Both the position numbers and the translations under genes were made by a program. The notes beneath the pieces were generated by a model, which was given only the letters and a program-made list of their open reading frames with translations, was not told where the DNA came from and ran no database searches. DNA of 64,000 bases, from NCBI GenBank assembly GCA_030686995.1, contig JARVZY010002396.1, positions 248,001 through 312,000 on the forward strand, written 5' to 3'. Positions 11,151 through 22,505 of the stretch are shown one piece after another; the first letter of the stretch is position 1, and each line of letters starts with the position of its first letter. The DNA comes from Artemisia argyi (lineage: Eukaryota > Streptophyta > Magnoliopsida > Asterales > Asteraceae).

Positions 11151-12293
11151 CAGTAAACACCATATAAATAACAACCTACTTTCTCCAATTTGCTGAGTTA
11201 AAACACTTACTTTTTTATCAACATATAAACCAACGTACTTTCAAATTTTGTTCTGACTTCACCCATAGACTAACTTAAAATTGCATCATTAGTTTTTTAT
11301 ACTAACGGCCGTTAGTAAATAACTTAGAATTTGGTTTTCTTACGTTTTCGTCCGTTTTTACATGCTTTCGTCCGTTTTTGCATGCTTTCGTCCGTTTTTT
11401 CATGTTTTCGTCTGTTTTTGTACGTTTTCGTCTGGTTTTACAAGTTTTCATTCGTTTTTAAACATTTTCGTCCGTTTTTACACGTCTTCATCCATTTTTC
11501 CATGTATTTGTCAATTTTTACACGTTTTCGTCCGTTTTTACACATTTTCGTCCATTTTTTACATGTCTTCACCCATTTTTACATGCTTTCGTCCGTTTTT
11601 GCATGCTTTGGTCCATTTTTTCATGTTTTTGTTCGTTTTTACACAATTTCATATGTTTTTACAAGCTTTCGCCTGTTTACACGTTTTCATCCGTCTTTAC
11701 ACGTGCAAAAACACGTAAACTTGGATTAAAGCATACAAAAACAGCCGAAACCGTGTAAAAATGATTGAAAATGTGCAAAAACGGACGAAAATGTTTAAAG
11801 ACGGGTGAAAACGTGCAATAACAGAGGGAAACGTGTAAAAACGTTTTTGCACATGTAAAAACGGACGGAAACGTGTAAAAATGTTTTTGCACATGCAAAA
11901 ATGAACGAAAATGTGTAAAAACATTTTGCACGTGTAAAAAAAGGACGAAAGCATGCAAAAACGGACGAAAACGTGTAAAAACGGATGAAAACGTGCAAAA
12001 ACGGACAAAAACATGTAAAAACGGACGAAAACGTGTAAAACGGACGAATGCGTGTAAAAACGGACGAAAACGTTAAAAAACGTGTAAAAAGGGACGAAAA
12101 CGTGAGAAAACAAAATTTTAAGTTATTTACTAACGGCCGTTAGTAAAAGGACTAAAGATGCAATTTTAAGTTAGTCATATGGATGAAGTCAGAACAAGAT
12201 TTGAAAGTACATTGGTTTATATGTTGATAAAAAAGTAAGTGTTTCAACTTAACAAATTGGAGAAAGTAAGTTGTTATTTTATGGTGTTTACCC
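11151..12293. mobile_element. Foldback / MULE-like element with minisatellite arms
   Basis: Flanked by a perfect 10-bp duplication TTTTCTAAAG (11141-11150, 12294-12303), in the Mutator-like size range. Terminal inverted repeats of about 170 bp start GTAAACACCAT and run inward to the perfect palindrome ACTAACGGCCGTTAGT, present in both arms near 11301 and 12129. Inside, the left arm is a tandem array of CGTTTTCGTCCGTTTTTACA-type units (about 11335-11705) and the right arm is the same array inverted (about 11750-12115). The whole 1.14 kb can fold into one hairpin. No transposase: the long FxxFxxxFVRF-like frames are the repeat translated. Confidence 0.8.
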
Positions 12294-12365
12294 TTTTCTA
12301 AAGTGCAACAAAATACAAGTTATTGTATCGAGAAATTTCTTATTCTTTGTGAACCGTTTTTCATA

Positions 12366-12520
12366 TCTCTATCTCTAATATATAAAACTTTAGTATCTTA
12401 ACTACTTATAATGTATTTTTGGTCAAAGTGAAAATGTGAAATTGTGAAATTTCAGTCAATCCCAATTTTACCCTTGCTTACCAATAAATGAACCGTTTTC
12501 AATTTCAAAATCATATCACA
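12366..12520 (+). mobile_element. Possible Helitron 5' terminus
   Basis: Starts TCTCTATCTCTAATATATAA after an A, the usual look of a plant Helitron 5' end. The following bases (TCTTAACTAC.TATAATGTA ... TCAGTCAATCC.) match 39137-39230, upstream of a Helitron 3' hairpin. No matching 3' end was found for this copy. Confidence 0.35.
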
Positions 12521-14050
12521 AAAATCACGGTCTAATTAAAACCGAATCACACATTCCATATTTCTCTCACAATTTTTGAATACAGTTAATCATTAAACCA
12601 TTCAAACTTAAACCTTAAATCACATCTACAATTTAGGGTTTTGATTACCAAGTAATTGTTTTCAATTCGATAAAATTGAGGTCTTTAGAAGATTGATTAT
12701 GACTAAATGAAGGTAATACCTACTTATATGTTTGTTATATAATGTGTTTTCGATTTTTTTTAGAAGATTGATTACTCGCTTTGTTTTTCGATTTCATATT
12801 CAGAATATGCTGGTTTAGGGTATTTATTGCAGATGTGTTTCAACATAAAATAGATTGAATATGGGTTTATGATATTGAATGTTTGTGGAGATTAAAGGTA
12901 GAATTATACAGGTATTGTTTTTAAGTTTTCAATTTTACGGGTGTCAGTCTTTGATCATTTATGTTTTTGTCTGTATCTGATTTTTAGCTAAACATATGAT
13001 TTGTGATCGGTGGAGGGAGTACTAGAAGATGGAACACTTCTCTAATTTTGGGGGCACTTTTGCTAATTCAGGTTGTGTTTCATAACTATCTTTTATTCAA
13101 TCAACTTTGTTTGCCTTTGATTATTTTTGAATTATATGTTTTGGCGCATTTGATTATTCTTGAATTATTTGTTTGCATTTCATTATTCTTGATTTATATG
13201 TTTTTGCTAATTCAGGTTGTGTTTCACAACTATTATTCTTGAATCAACAATGGATGTTTTAGTGATCAAACAAGTAATTATTATTATTTTTTTAAATTCT
13301 TTCATAATTCTATAAAGTCTTTTTTGATGTTAACATTTTCCGCTTAGCTTGCCCTTATCTTTTTAAATTCTTTCCAGGTTAGTGTGATTTATATAATTAT
13401 GCTATGTTTCTAATTTGTTATGAGTTATATTAATTTACAAGATAATTTGTTATTGAATTTAACTCAGGATCAAAGGAGGTTATCCACATAATTATTGATG
13501 AAAATGATAGAGTTCTGTATGGTCTCAATAGTGGTGAAACTTCAAATATTGGCTCAAAGGTATAATCATTTATGTACACATTAGTAGCTTAGGTATATTC
13601 ATTACAATTGCATGTTTCTATATGGTTCCATGGTGTTTCTATAGGAAGCTCAAGAAGGCAAGAGGAAGCAGGAGCTCCTGAATGAGTTGCATGGCAACAC
13701 GTAGGTAACGAAATAAGTGACAACAGTGTCAATCCTCGACAACAAGTAGGTAACGAGATAACTCACTAGATAATCATGTTATAATGTTTGTGTATAGTCA
13801 AATAATATGTTTAGATGCATATGAAAAAAAAATTGTGTAATGTAGCCTTGTAGGGAACATATAAAAGGGTGTTTGGGATGGCTCTACACGAAATTTTTCT
13901 CTAATTAGATTACCAATTTAATTTCTACTATATAAAAGCATCCGTAAATTAGTTATTTCATTCTCAAGAATATTTAGCTTCTTACTGGATCGCCTGAGAA
14001 ATAAAGCCCTCCAATATTGACTCTAACAGGAAAAACTACCGTTCAAAAAC
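12521..14050. other. Intergenic with short duplications; no gene assigned
   Basis: GCTAATTCAGGTTGTGTTTC occurs at about 13062 and 13206. Two short open stretches with possible splice borders (about 13468-13559 and 13645-13700) look exon-like by base composition, but I cannot match them to a family. They may be captured fragments related to the MYB-CC exon downstream. Confidence 0.35.
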
Positions 14051-14113
14051 TTGCAGATAAGCGAAGCAATGCAACTGTATGTTGTTCAAAGAAGGCTACA
14101 TGAGCACCTTGAG
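14051..14113 (+). pseudogene. Isolated MYB-CC (PHR1-LIKE type) coiled-coil exon fragment
   Basis: Translates to LQISEAMQLYVVQRRLHEHL plus E, then a GT donor (14114). It matches the LHEQLE coiled-coil signature of MYB-CC transcription factors (PHR1 and PHL proteins, usually QISEALQxQLxVQRRLHEQLE). These proteins regulate phosphate-starvation genes through a MYB domain plus this dimerising helix. No MYB repeat or following exon was found nearby, so this is a fragment, perhaps carried by a Helitron. Substitutions at QLE and QLQ positions suggest decay. Confidence 0.6.
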
Positions 14114-16778
14114 GTACGATATGTCAATATTAACACAACTAATATTGTTTTTAATATTCTTTTGCTACCCGCAGGACTATGGTAGATACACGCCTAAGTG
14201 AGTAAAACATTGTTACATTAAGGACTTTTAAAATTCGATATGGCATGCATACGACACATAAACTCCTTTTATCTATTGTACAAGTCCAGGAAGTACCGAG
14301 TATATTGCTAACGCTCACTTATGCATGTTGTTATAAAAAAATAACCGGTTTGCTGTTTGGATTTTGTATGCCGTTGTGCTTATTCTTTTGGCCTACCATG
14401 TCAGGTTGAATTGAGAGGTTTTGTGGACTTTTATAATAGCCGAATGAATGGGGTGTTTGGGATCGTGTTAATAATTTAATTAAAGGGGGTGCTTGGGACT
14501 ATTTTTACAATGGAATAATGGGGTGTTTGGGATTTTTTTTCGATACTATGGGAGTCATAAGCTGTTAAAAGTGAGCATATAGGCTTTCCAGGTTTAAATA
14601 AGCATTGTAACTTAGCAAAGATTAAATTAAAATGAATAGACCTGTACTTATAAATATATTTAGCAATCCCAGACAGCCCACTAATGTTTGGATAAATAAT
14701 ACACATCTACTTTATGTATGGTTTTTAGTTTAGATATTTGTCTTCAGCTTTATCGAGTACTTTAGATGTATGTCAATATGTGTGAGGAAACTAAAATGTT
14801 TTAGTTGCAAGAGTAAGGATAACTATATAGATTTCAAAATATACATGTGAAGAATCTGTTACATGTATATATAACATATGGTTATGTCTCACGTACATGG
14901 TAAGTTTCTAATGCGGTTTTAAAGCCAAATTTTATCAACGTTTCCTGCACTTATTCGCAATCCAAACTACCCCTGAAAAGTTCAGTCCAAACAATACAAA
15001 ACCAGAATTTTTGAACCTTTTTTCTACGCTTTCTTGCTGTCCAAACAGAGTGAAATAACACAAATGTATGTACGTACGTGTTCTTACCACTGTATTTCAC
15101 TCTATTATGCTACTTATCTCATAAAAATTAAATGTTGAAAATTTACCATTTTTATAACAGATCCTGCTTGTGCCTCAAGACCTTTGAAAACTTTGGTGTG
15201 CTTATGTATTATACATTCGTACATATGGTTTTGAGTTTAGGTTTCATTTAAGGGTTGATTAGGCGATAACAAAAGAAAAGATTACAAGTTGCCTGAGTGC
15301 AGGCGTGCAGCAAGAAGTTAACTAGAGTGAATGTGGACATACAGAAAGGTTAACAGTTCAAAATGAATTCTGTTACTTTGCCTTGTTGTATAAAACAAGA
15401 TGTGTTACATAAGAGAGTTATAAATTCTATTACATGTTGGTTGCATATATCAGTAAATGTAAGATTTATTGGTTTAATGGATAACACAAATACCACCAGG
15501 GCAAAAACATGGTTGCATATATCAGTAAATATACGATTTACGACGATTCAGTTATCGATTTCAATTGAAAATATATCAATTTCTAATTCTAGATTACAAA
15601 ATGTTTCCACCTTAGACTCTATAACAATGATATCCCGATGGTGGATAACATGTAACCTAACGTATTCACGTCCCTTTAACCATGACGTTACACGATTTAT
15701 CTCTTTATGTATTGGTGTGAAATGACCTTCACTGGATCATTTACCCACAAAAAAAGTTACTGAAATAGATACAAATAAATAGAATTAAACTCTTTCCATT
15801 AATAAACGATAGCGTTATGCAAATAAGTTACTCTAATTAAAAAGATTTTGCTAATCTCTTTTTTTAGTAAAACATCCTCTGAAGATATAGCGTGTTTGAC
15901 CATCTCATACCTTAAAACAAAAATATTTGACTTTTCAAAATGACAAAATCACCCTTCAATCCCATCTAAACAACCATCCTCAAATGGCCCATTAGTAAAC
16001 TAGCAAAGAGTTTTTGAGCACTAAATACATATTTGAGTGTAGCGAGAGAAAAAGTTGAAAGGCGACACGATACTTCAATTAAATCACATACATCTGATTC
16101 AAATATGTCGCCCAACTCTAAAAGTTGCTTATTTAAGCTTATACAATGCACTTATAGCTTATATGGTTTTCTGTTTATGTTTTATAAGCTCATTTTTCAA
16201 CATTTAATTTTTGGCTCATATATTATTCAAACTGGAAATCTGAGACAAAAATTAAATGTTGAAAATTTACCATTTTTTAAAATTTGTATGTTTAAAGAAA
16301 TAACAATTTTGAAAATTTTGGAATAATTTGAATAAATTTCATTTTCCAATTTGTAACCGAAGAACCAAATCGTTTGCATAATTATTCTATAATTCACAAA
16401 ATGAAGAATATATTTTGGGTTACATTAGTGTGCCAGAATTTGAATTATGTATATACTTTGTTTTCTATATGATCTAAACGAGGAATGGATCCCATGAGTG
16501 GTTTAAATATATGTTTGGTCTAAAATCACATAATTCATATGTATCATAATAACAATACAACATATTCTATAATTAACCTGTATGTGCGATTAATGCATAG
16601 TTAGCACAAAAAACATATGTTTACATTCTGAAATAATGGCAATGGTTTTTATTAGATTGGTTCGTACGTAGCCAATGGAAAATTGTATTCTCTTAGTTAC
16701 ATATTAGTCTTCTTAAGCAAGTGATATCCTCAGACTAAAATGGACACATCTATACGTATATGATAAATCTTAGAGACA

Positions 16779-16781
<3 letters not shown>
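14114..16781. other. Intergenic, no gene seen
   Basis: AT-rich. GTTGCATATATCAGTAAAT is repeated near 15439 and 15512. GGGTGTTTGGGA-type phrases near 13868, 14452 and 14520 and a complementary CAATCCCAGACAGCCCAC near 14666 hint at decayed MITEs, but no clean ends or target duplications can be drawn. Nothing else recognised. Confidence 0.4.

Positions 16782-16832
<51 letters not shown>
16782..16832. repeat. (TA)n microsatellite
   Basis: Uninterrupted TA dinucleotides forming the left flank of the large inverted-repeat element that follows. Confidence 0.97.
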
Positions 16833-16833
<1 letters not shown>

Positions 16834-16837
<4 letters not shown>

Positions 16838-17739
16838 AACTTTCTTACGAGAACCACTTTTATCTGCAAGAACTGCGAGAACTCCCTTTCAACCATTAGA
16901 TTGTTTAATCAATGGCTATAATTAATTGCGCCATTAATGTAAATAACTAAAAGATTAGGTCATTATTTAAAATACAGAAAGGGCAATTTTGGTATTTTGT
17001 ATTATCCCTACAAAAGTGGCACCTCTCTCTTGATCTAATTTTTTACCGGATCAGTTACAATATTCATCCACTCTTTTCTCTTAAAAACCTAGCCGCCATT
17101 ATGTATTGTAAAAAAAAATAAATAAATAAATAAAAAAAAGGTCTCCAATGATTTTTTCTGTAACAATCTGCGATTTCATTTGCTTTTCTTAAAATAATTG
17201 GTGACAGGTGACATCATTTGTTTTTATAGAGTGATCAATTATAAGGACCGCATATTTGAGTAAATATCCTTTGTGGCTGTTGAATCTTCTACATGTAACT
17301 GGTGCTCCTTCGTGGATTTCAGAAGATTGTTTCATATATATGTACATTTCCTTGTAAGATCATGCTTGTTTCTTTTGTTTTTTTAATGGTCTTTTATATC
17401 CATTTTGTCGATGTAGCACCTAGTAGCCGGATGTTATGATTTGTAATTTTTTTAATAACACAAATTCATCAATGTATATTTCATGTTTGTCTTTTTAATA
17501 ACACACATTCATTGTTTCTAATAACACAGGTACACCAAGCTTTTGGTATGTCAAACCGACACCCAATCCATCGTTGTGTCCGGTTGTGGTGGTTGCGCTT
17601 TGTCGACGATGGGTTCTGGGTGTGTCGGCCGTGATATAAAGCGACTCAATGTTATGGAAAAGGTATTTTATTGGATTTATTTTTTATTGTTTTGTTTGAT
17701 AAAAAAAATTTTGTTCGTTTTTTTTTTGTTTTTTTTTTT

Positions 17740-17777
<38 letters not shown>

Positions 17778-17960
17778 CAATTCGTGATCCACCACCATAT
17801 ACGCCATGATCGGAATGGAGCACCTAGACATGGTATCAATTTCGAATACTAGTTTTTTTTTTTATTGGTGATCCAATTAATAGAACGTTAAAAAATATAT
17901 ACAATATATTTCAAATTTGATGATGTTGATTGATTGTGTGCTTTAGTTTTTAGCATTGTA

Positions 17961-18016
<56 letters not shown>

Positions 18017-19872
18017 ATAGTATTCATGCCCGCTGTGTTTTATGGCCGTTTATGCCTAATATGTTATTGTAGATCAAATAATCACTGTAGGGGTTTCTTT
18101 AAGTAATGATTTTTATGCTTTTGTTATGTTCAAAACATACATGTTTAAAACATATATGTTTTAATTAGTGTGATCTAATTAATGAAAATCATATATGTTT
18201 GAGAACATGATGTTTTTAAACATGTATGTGTTAAAACATGCATGTTTTTAATCATATATTTTTAAGATTATTCAATACATTCCATCTCATATTAAAAACA
18301 ATGACACATTCATTTTAATATTACTTCTCGACGATCGTGCATTGGGAAGAAGGATTTAATTCCTTTGGTTGCGATAAAGTACGTAGTAATCGGGTGATTT
18401 GTGTTTTTTTAGGTGTAGGTGATTTTATAACAGGGGTGTTTATTTTATTTTGAACCAGGGGTGTATACCTAATGAAAAACATATATGTTTTACGTTTAAA
18501 ACATTCATGTTCAAAACATACATTTGAGGCTTTTCTAAAACATGTATGTTCAAAATCAATGATGTGCTGGTTGTTCTACTAGTGTCGTAAAAATGAACAG
18601 GACGAGGGTGGTCACATTTAGTTATATCGAAATGTTTAGTGATGACTGATGGTTGTTTTTGCTTTGGAAGTAATGAAAGGTATATCGAAATGTTTAGTGA
18701 TGGACTGATGGTTTGGTGTGGAACGATTTCAGGTTGCAGGTTCGTTTTGTTATTGGGTTCTTTGTGTTTTTTAATGTTTGTGGGTCTGGGATCTATTTAA
18801 CTACATTAAAAAAGGATATGATTTGAGTTTTAAAAGTTATTACATATGATTATTATTGTTTTGTTTGAAGAAAGTGTGAACATAAGTGTCGCCAATGTTC
18901 TTGTGCCAACGACTATCTTCTTTGGCACGATCCTGTTGCTAGATCTATATTTAGATATTTTTATTTTCTTATAGGTTGACGTTTATCTTATAGGTTGAAT
19001 TGCATAGTTCTGTATTGGTTGAAGTTTGGAAAAATTTGTTGCGATCAGGTTTAAAAAAACATATATGTTTTGTGTTTGGATTATAAAACATATTGTATAT
19101 GTTTTGGAAAGATACATATATGTTTACGTATAAAACATATATGTTTTGTGTTTATAATTAAAAAATATGTTGATTGTGCATGTCATGCTAGTTGTTGTGA
19201 TTAATTTTTGTTTCTTATTTGTTTGTGGTTTAGTTGTTTTCATGCTTGCTTGTTTCAGATTGATTGATGAAGATGATATCATTTAAGACCGAGAAGTGGA
19301 TGAACACGATTATACATGAAGAAATTCGTGACTTTGGAGATATATGATTATTGCATGTGTTTTTTGTACTTGTAATCAAGTGAAATGTAACATTTAAGTA
19401 TATCAATCTTGTATTTCTTTTTATAATAATTTATGTTCTTTAATTTGTGTTAGCTAAAAAAAACATGTATGCACCTACATGTACGCACTTTGACTAATTG
19501 AAAACATGTATGCAACTTGACTATTTGGGGAGAAAAAACATGTATACACATTTGTCTAAAAAACACCTGCGATTTCAAAAAAATAATGATTAGGTATAAA
19601 AAACATGTATACACCATGACTATTTGAAAACACGATAACATTAAAAAAAATAATAATAAATAAAAAAAAGAAAATCTGATTTCAAGAATTACGAAAAAAC
19701 GGGAATTATAAAAAAAAAATAAAACAAAATGTCTTTTACTATTATACCCTTTTGAATTAAATAAAAATAACAAAACTCTATGGAGCATTAAATTATGTAC
19801 ACTGTGTACTATTAGTTGTAAAAGGGTGGTTTTCGCAGTTCCCGCAGATAAGGTGGTTTTCGCAAGAAAGGG

Positions 19873-19876
<4 letters not shown>
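16834..19876. mobile_element. (TA)n-flanked inverted-repeat element, 3-kb member of family M2
   Basis: Terminal inverted repeats of about 50 bp: the left end includes CGAGAACCACTTTTATCTGC and AAGAACTGCGAGAAC, the right end the complement of TTCTTGCGAAAACCACC..ATCTGCGGGAACTGCGAAAACC. TA arrays flank both sides. The interior is noncoding. It has a T-run (17700-17777) and an A-run (17961-18015), plus more than a dozen AAAACATRYATGTTTT-like palindromes between about 18125 and 19610. Short members with the same ends lie at 21539 and 54706. No transposase seen. Confidence 0.7.

Positions 19877-19904
<28 letters not shown>
19877..19904. repeat. (TA)n microsatellite
   Basis: TA array shared as the flank of two adjacent elements. 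Confidence 0.97.
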
Positions 19905-19907
<3 letters not shown>

Positions 19908-20620
19908 GTGGGTTCATGAAAAAAGTCCACTTTGGTAGAAAAGTGAGAAAAGTGTACAAATCAACCCCTCCTTTTTTTCACACCAAACTACAGGGACCTA
20001 ATTGTATTTTCCTTCATTCTTTAAGGAGTTTTTTGCAAATTTGCACCCTACCCCCCCCACCCCCCCCCACCCGCCGAAAAAAAAATTTTTTTTCCCGCCA
20101 AAAAAATTTTTTTTTTGGGGCCAAAAAAAAATTTTTTTTTTTTTTGGGCCAAAAATTTTCCCGCCAAAATTTTATAACCCAGATGCACCTTTTTTTTTAG
20201 TGCATCTCAGTTATAAAAATTGGTGCATCTCAGTTATAACTATGATGCACCAATTTTTATAACCCAGATGCACTTTTTTTTTTAGTGCATCTCAGTATAA
20301 AAATTGGTGCATCTCAGTTATAACTATGATGCACCAATTTTTATAACCCAGATGCACTAAAATTTTTGGCCCAAAAAAAAAAAAAAAATTTTTTTTTTGC
20401 CCCAAAAAAAATTTTTTTTTGGCGGGAAAAAAAAATTTTTTTTCGGCGGGGGGGGGGGGGGGGGGGGGGGGGGGGGTGGGGGTGGGGGGTGGGGTGGGGG
20501 GGTGGGTGGGTGGTGGGGGCATGTTTCAAGACAGACCCCTGAAGTTTGAGATATTTCAAATTAACCCCTAATAACTTTTTTTCTCACTTTTCTACCAAAG
20601 TGGACTTTTCTCTAGAACCT

Positions 20621-20625
<5 letters not shown>
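19905..20625. mobile_element. (TA)n-flanked hairpin element, family M1 copy 1
   Basis: Ends carry the inverted repeat TCCACTTTGGTAGAAAAGTG (left, about 19937) and its complement (right, about 20589). The two outermost tips differ (GAGGTGGGTTCATGAA on the left, GGGTAAGGTTCTAGAG read inward from the right), giving the element a polarity. The core is nearly self-complementary: a C-rich block (20048-20072), alternating A/T blocks, inverted GTGCATCTCAGTTATAA repeats, then a G-rich block (20446-20519). A second copy in opposite orientation is at 55189-55752. Open frames through it (PPPPTPP, KKKFFF) are not genes. Confidence 0.75.

Positions 20626-20692
<67 letters not shown>
20626..20692. repeat. 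(TA)n microsatellite
   Basis: Long TA array on the right flank of the M1 element. Confidence 0.97.

Positions 20693-21471
<779 letters not shown>

Positions 21472-21538
<67 letters not shown>
21472..21538. repeat. (TA)n microsatellite
   Basis: TA array between the M3 and M2 elements. Confidence 0.97.
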
Positions 21539-21541
<3 letters not shown>

Positions 21542-21952
21542 GAACTTTTAAACGAGAACCATTTTATCCGCAAGAACTGAGAGAACCACTAAAAACATAC
21601 ATGCACGCCTTTTAAAATAAAATAAAAATACATGCAAATCATCAATAATCGTAAACATCCACCTATGTTCTTCAATATCATTATGAACTCATCCTCATTT
21701 TTCACAAAAACCTTACACACGGGCGCATTATTGTCGTTGCACATCTTATAAGAACATACATGCACACCTTCAAAGAAAAATTTGTATTTCGAATTTCTTA
21801 TCAAATTCTTTAGAACAACTATGTTTGTTTTAAAACATATGTGTTGTTTTGAAAACATATGTGCAAAAATGCAATTATTGAAAGCGTGCATGTATGTTTT
21901 TGGTGGTTCTCTCAGTTCTTGCGGATAAAATGGTTCTCGTTTGAAAGTTACG

Positions 21953-21953
<1 letters not shown>
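21539..21953. mobile_element. (TA)n-flanked MITE, family M2 short copy
   Basis: Terminal inverted repeats of about 70 bp, nearly perfect, including CGAGAACCATTTTATCCGCA, AGAACTGAGAGAACCAC and AAAACATACATGCACGC. Same end sequence type as 16834-19876, with a 415-bp body. Internal ACATATGTG/CATGCATGT motifs recall the long member. Confidence 0.8.

Positions 21954-22048
<95 letters not shown>
21954..22048. repeat. (TA)n microsatellite
   Basis: About 47 TA units. Confidence 0.97.
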
Positions 22049-22050
<2 letters not shown>

Positions 22051-22234
22051 AAGGGATCAAGTAAGAAGAATAATTAAAATAAGAAAGGTAAGAAGTAATT
22101 CTAGCCACACATTTCAAATTAGGAAGGAAATTATGAAGGAAGATGCATCCATTTTTGTACGTGCATCTGAAATGTGTGATTGTTGTTACTTCTTATCATT
22201 TCTATTTTAATTATTCTTCCTATTTGATCCTAAC
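22049..22234. mobile_element. (TA)n-flanked MITE, family M4 (186 bp)
   Basis: Left arm GGAAGGGATCAAGTAAGAAG followed by AATAATTAAAATA; the right arm is its imperfect complement (TTTTAATTATTCTTCC, then TTTGATCC). Inner arms ACATTTCAAATTAGG/TCTGAAATGTGTG also pair. A TA array is on the left; a short TATATATA follows on the right. Confidence 0.65.
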
Positions 22235-22505
22235 TATATATACATATTAGCGAAGTTGCATTTTAACGCACGTTAAGGTTTTAACTCACCCCTTTTAACC
22301 ATCTCTTAACTTAACGCACGGTAAAGTAACTCACCAATTTTTTTTTGCAAAGTTAACATTTAACGCATGGATCACGTTACCTTACCCCTGTTCTCAAAGG
22401 CAAAAATGCACTTTAGCACAATATGTTGTTGCACATCTATGAGGACCATGACTGTCTCGTAGCTAGTTATATTTATATCGAGACATATTTTTGTTTTTTA
22501 TGCAG
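22235..22505. other. Sequence upstream of first visible PAP exon
   Basis: Includes repeated TTAACGCACG-like phrases (22264, 22310) and then apparent intron sequence ending in TTTTTTATGCAG before the PAP exon. No N-terminal PAP exon found. Confidence 0.4.

Noticed and set aside
11331..12113. Several overlapping 70-140-codon frames rich in F, V, R, H on both strands
   Set aside because: They are the translated minisatellite arms of the foldback element. All frames stay open because the repeat lacks stops.
17543..17809. 88-codon plus ORF ending in a poly-Phe run
   Set aside because: Runs through a T-homopolymer in the noncoding interior of the 3-kb M2 element.
19826..20559. Frames with PPPPTPP, KKKFFF and GGGG-coded stretches
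   Set aside because: Products of the C/G runs and A/T blocks in the M1 hairpin element, not protein genes.
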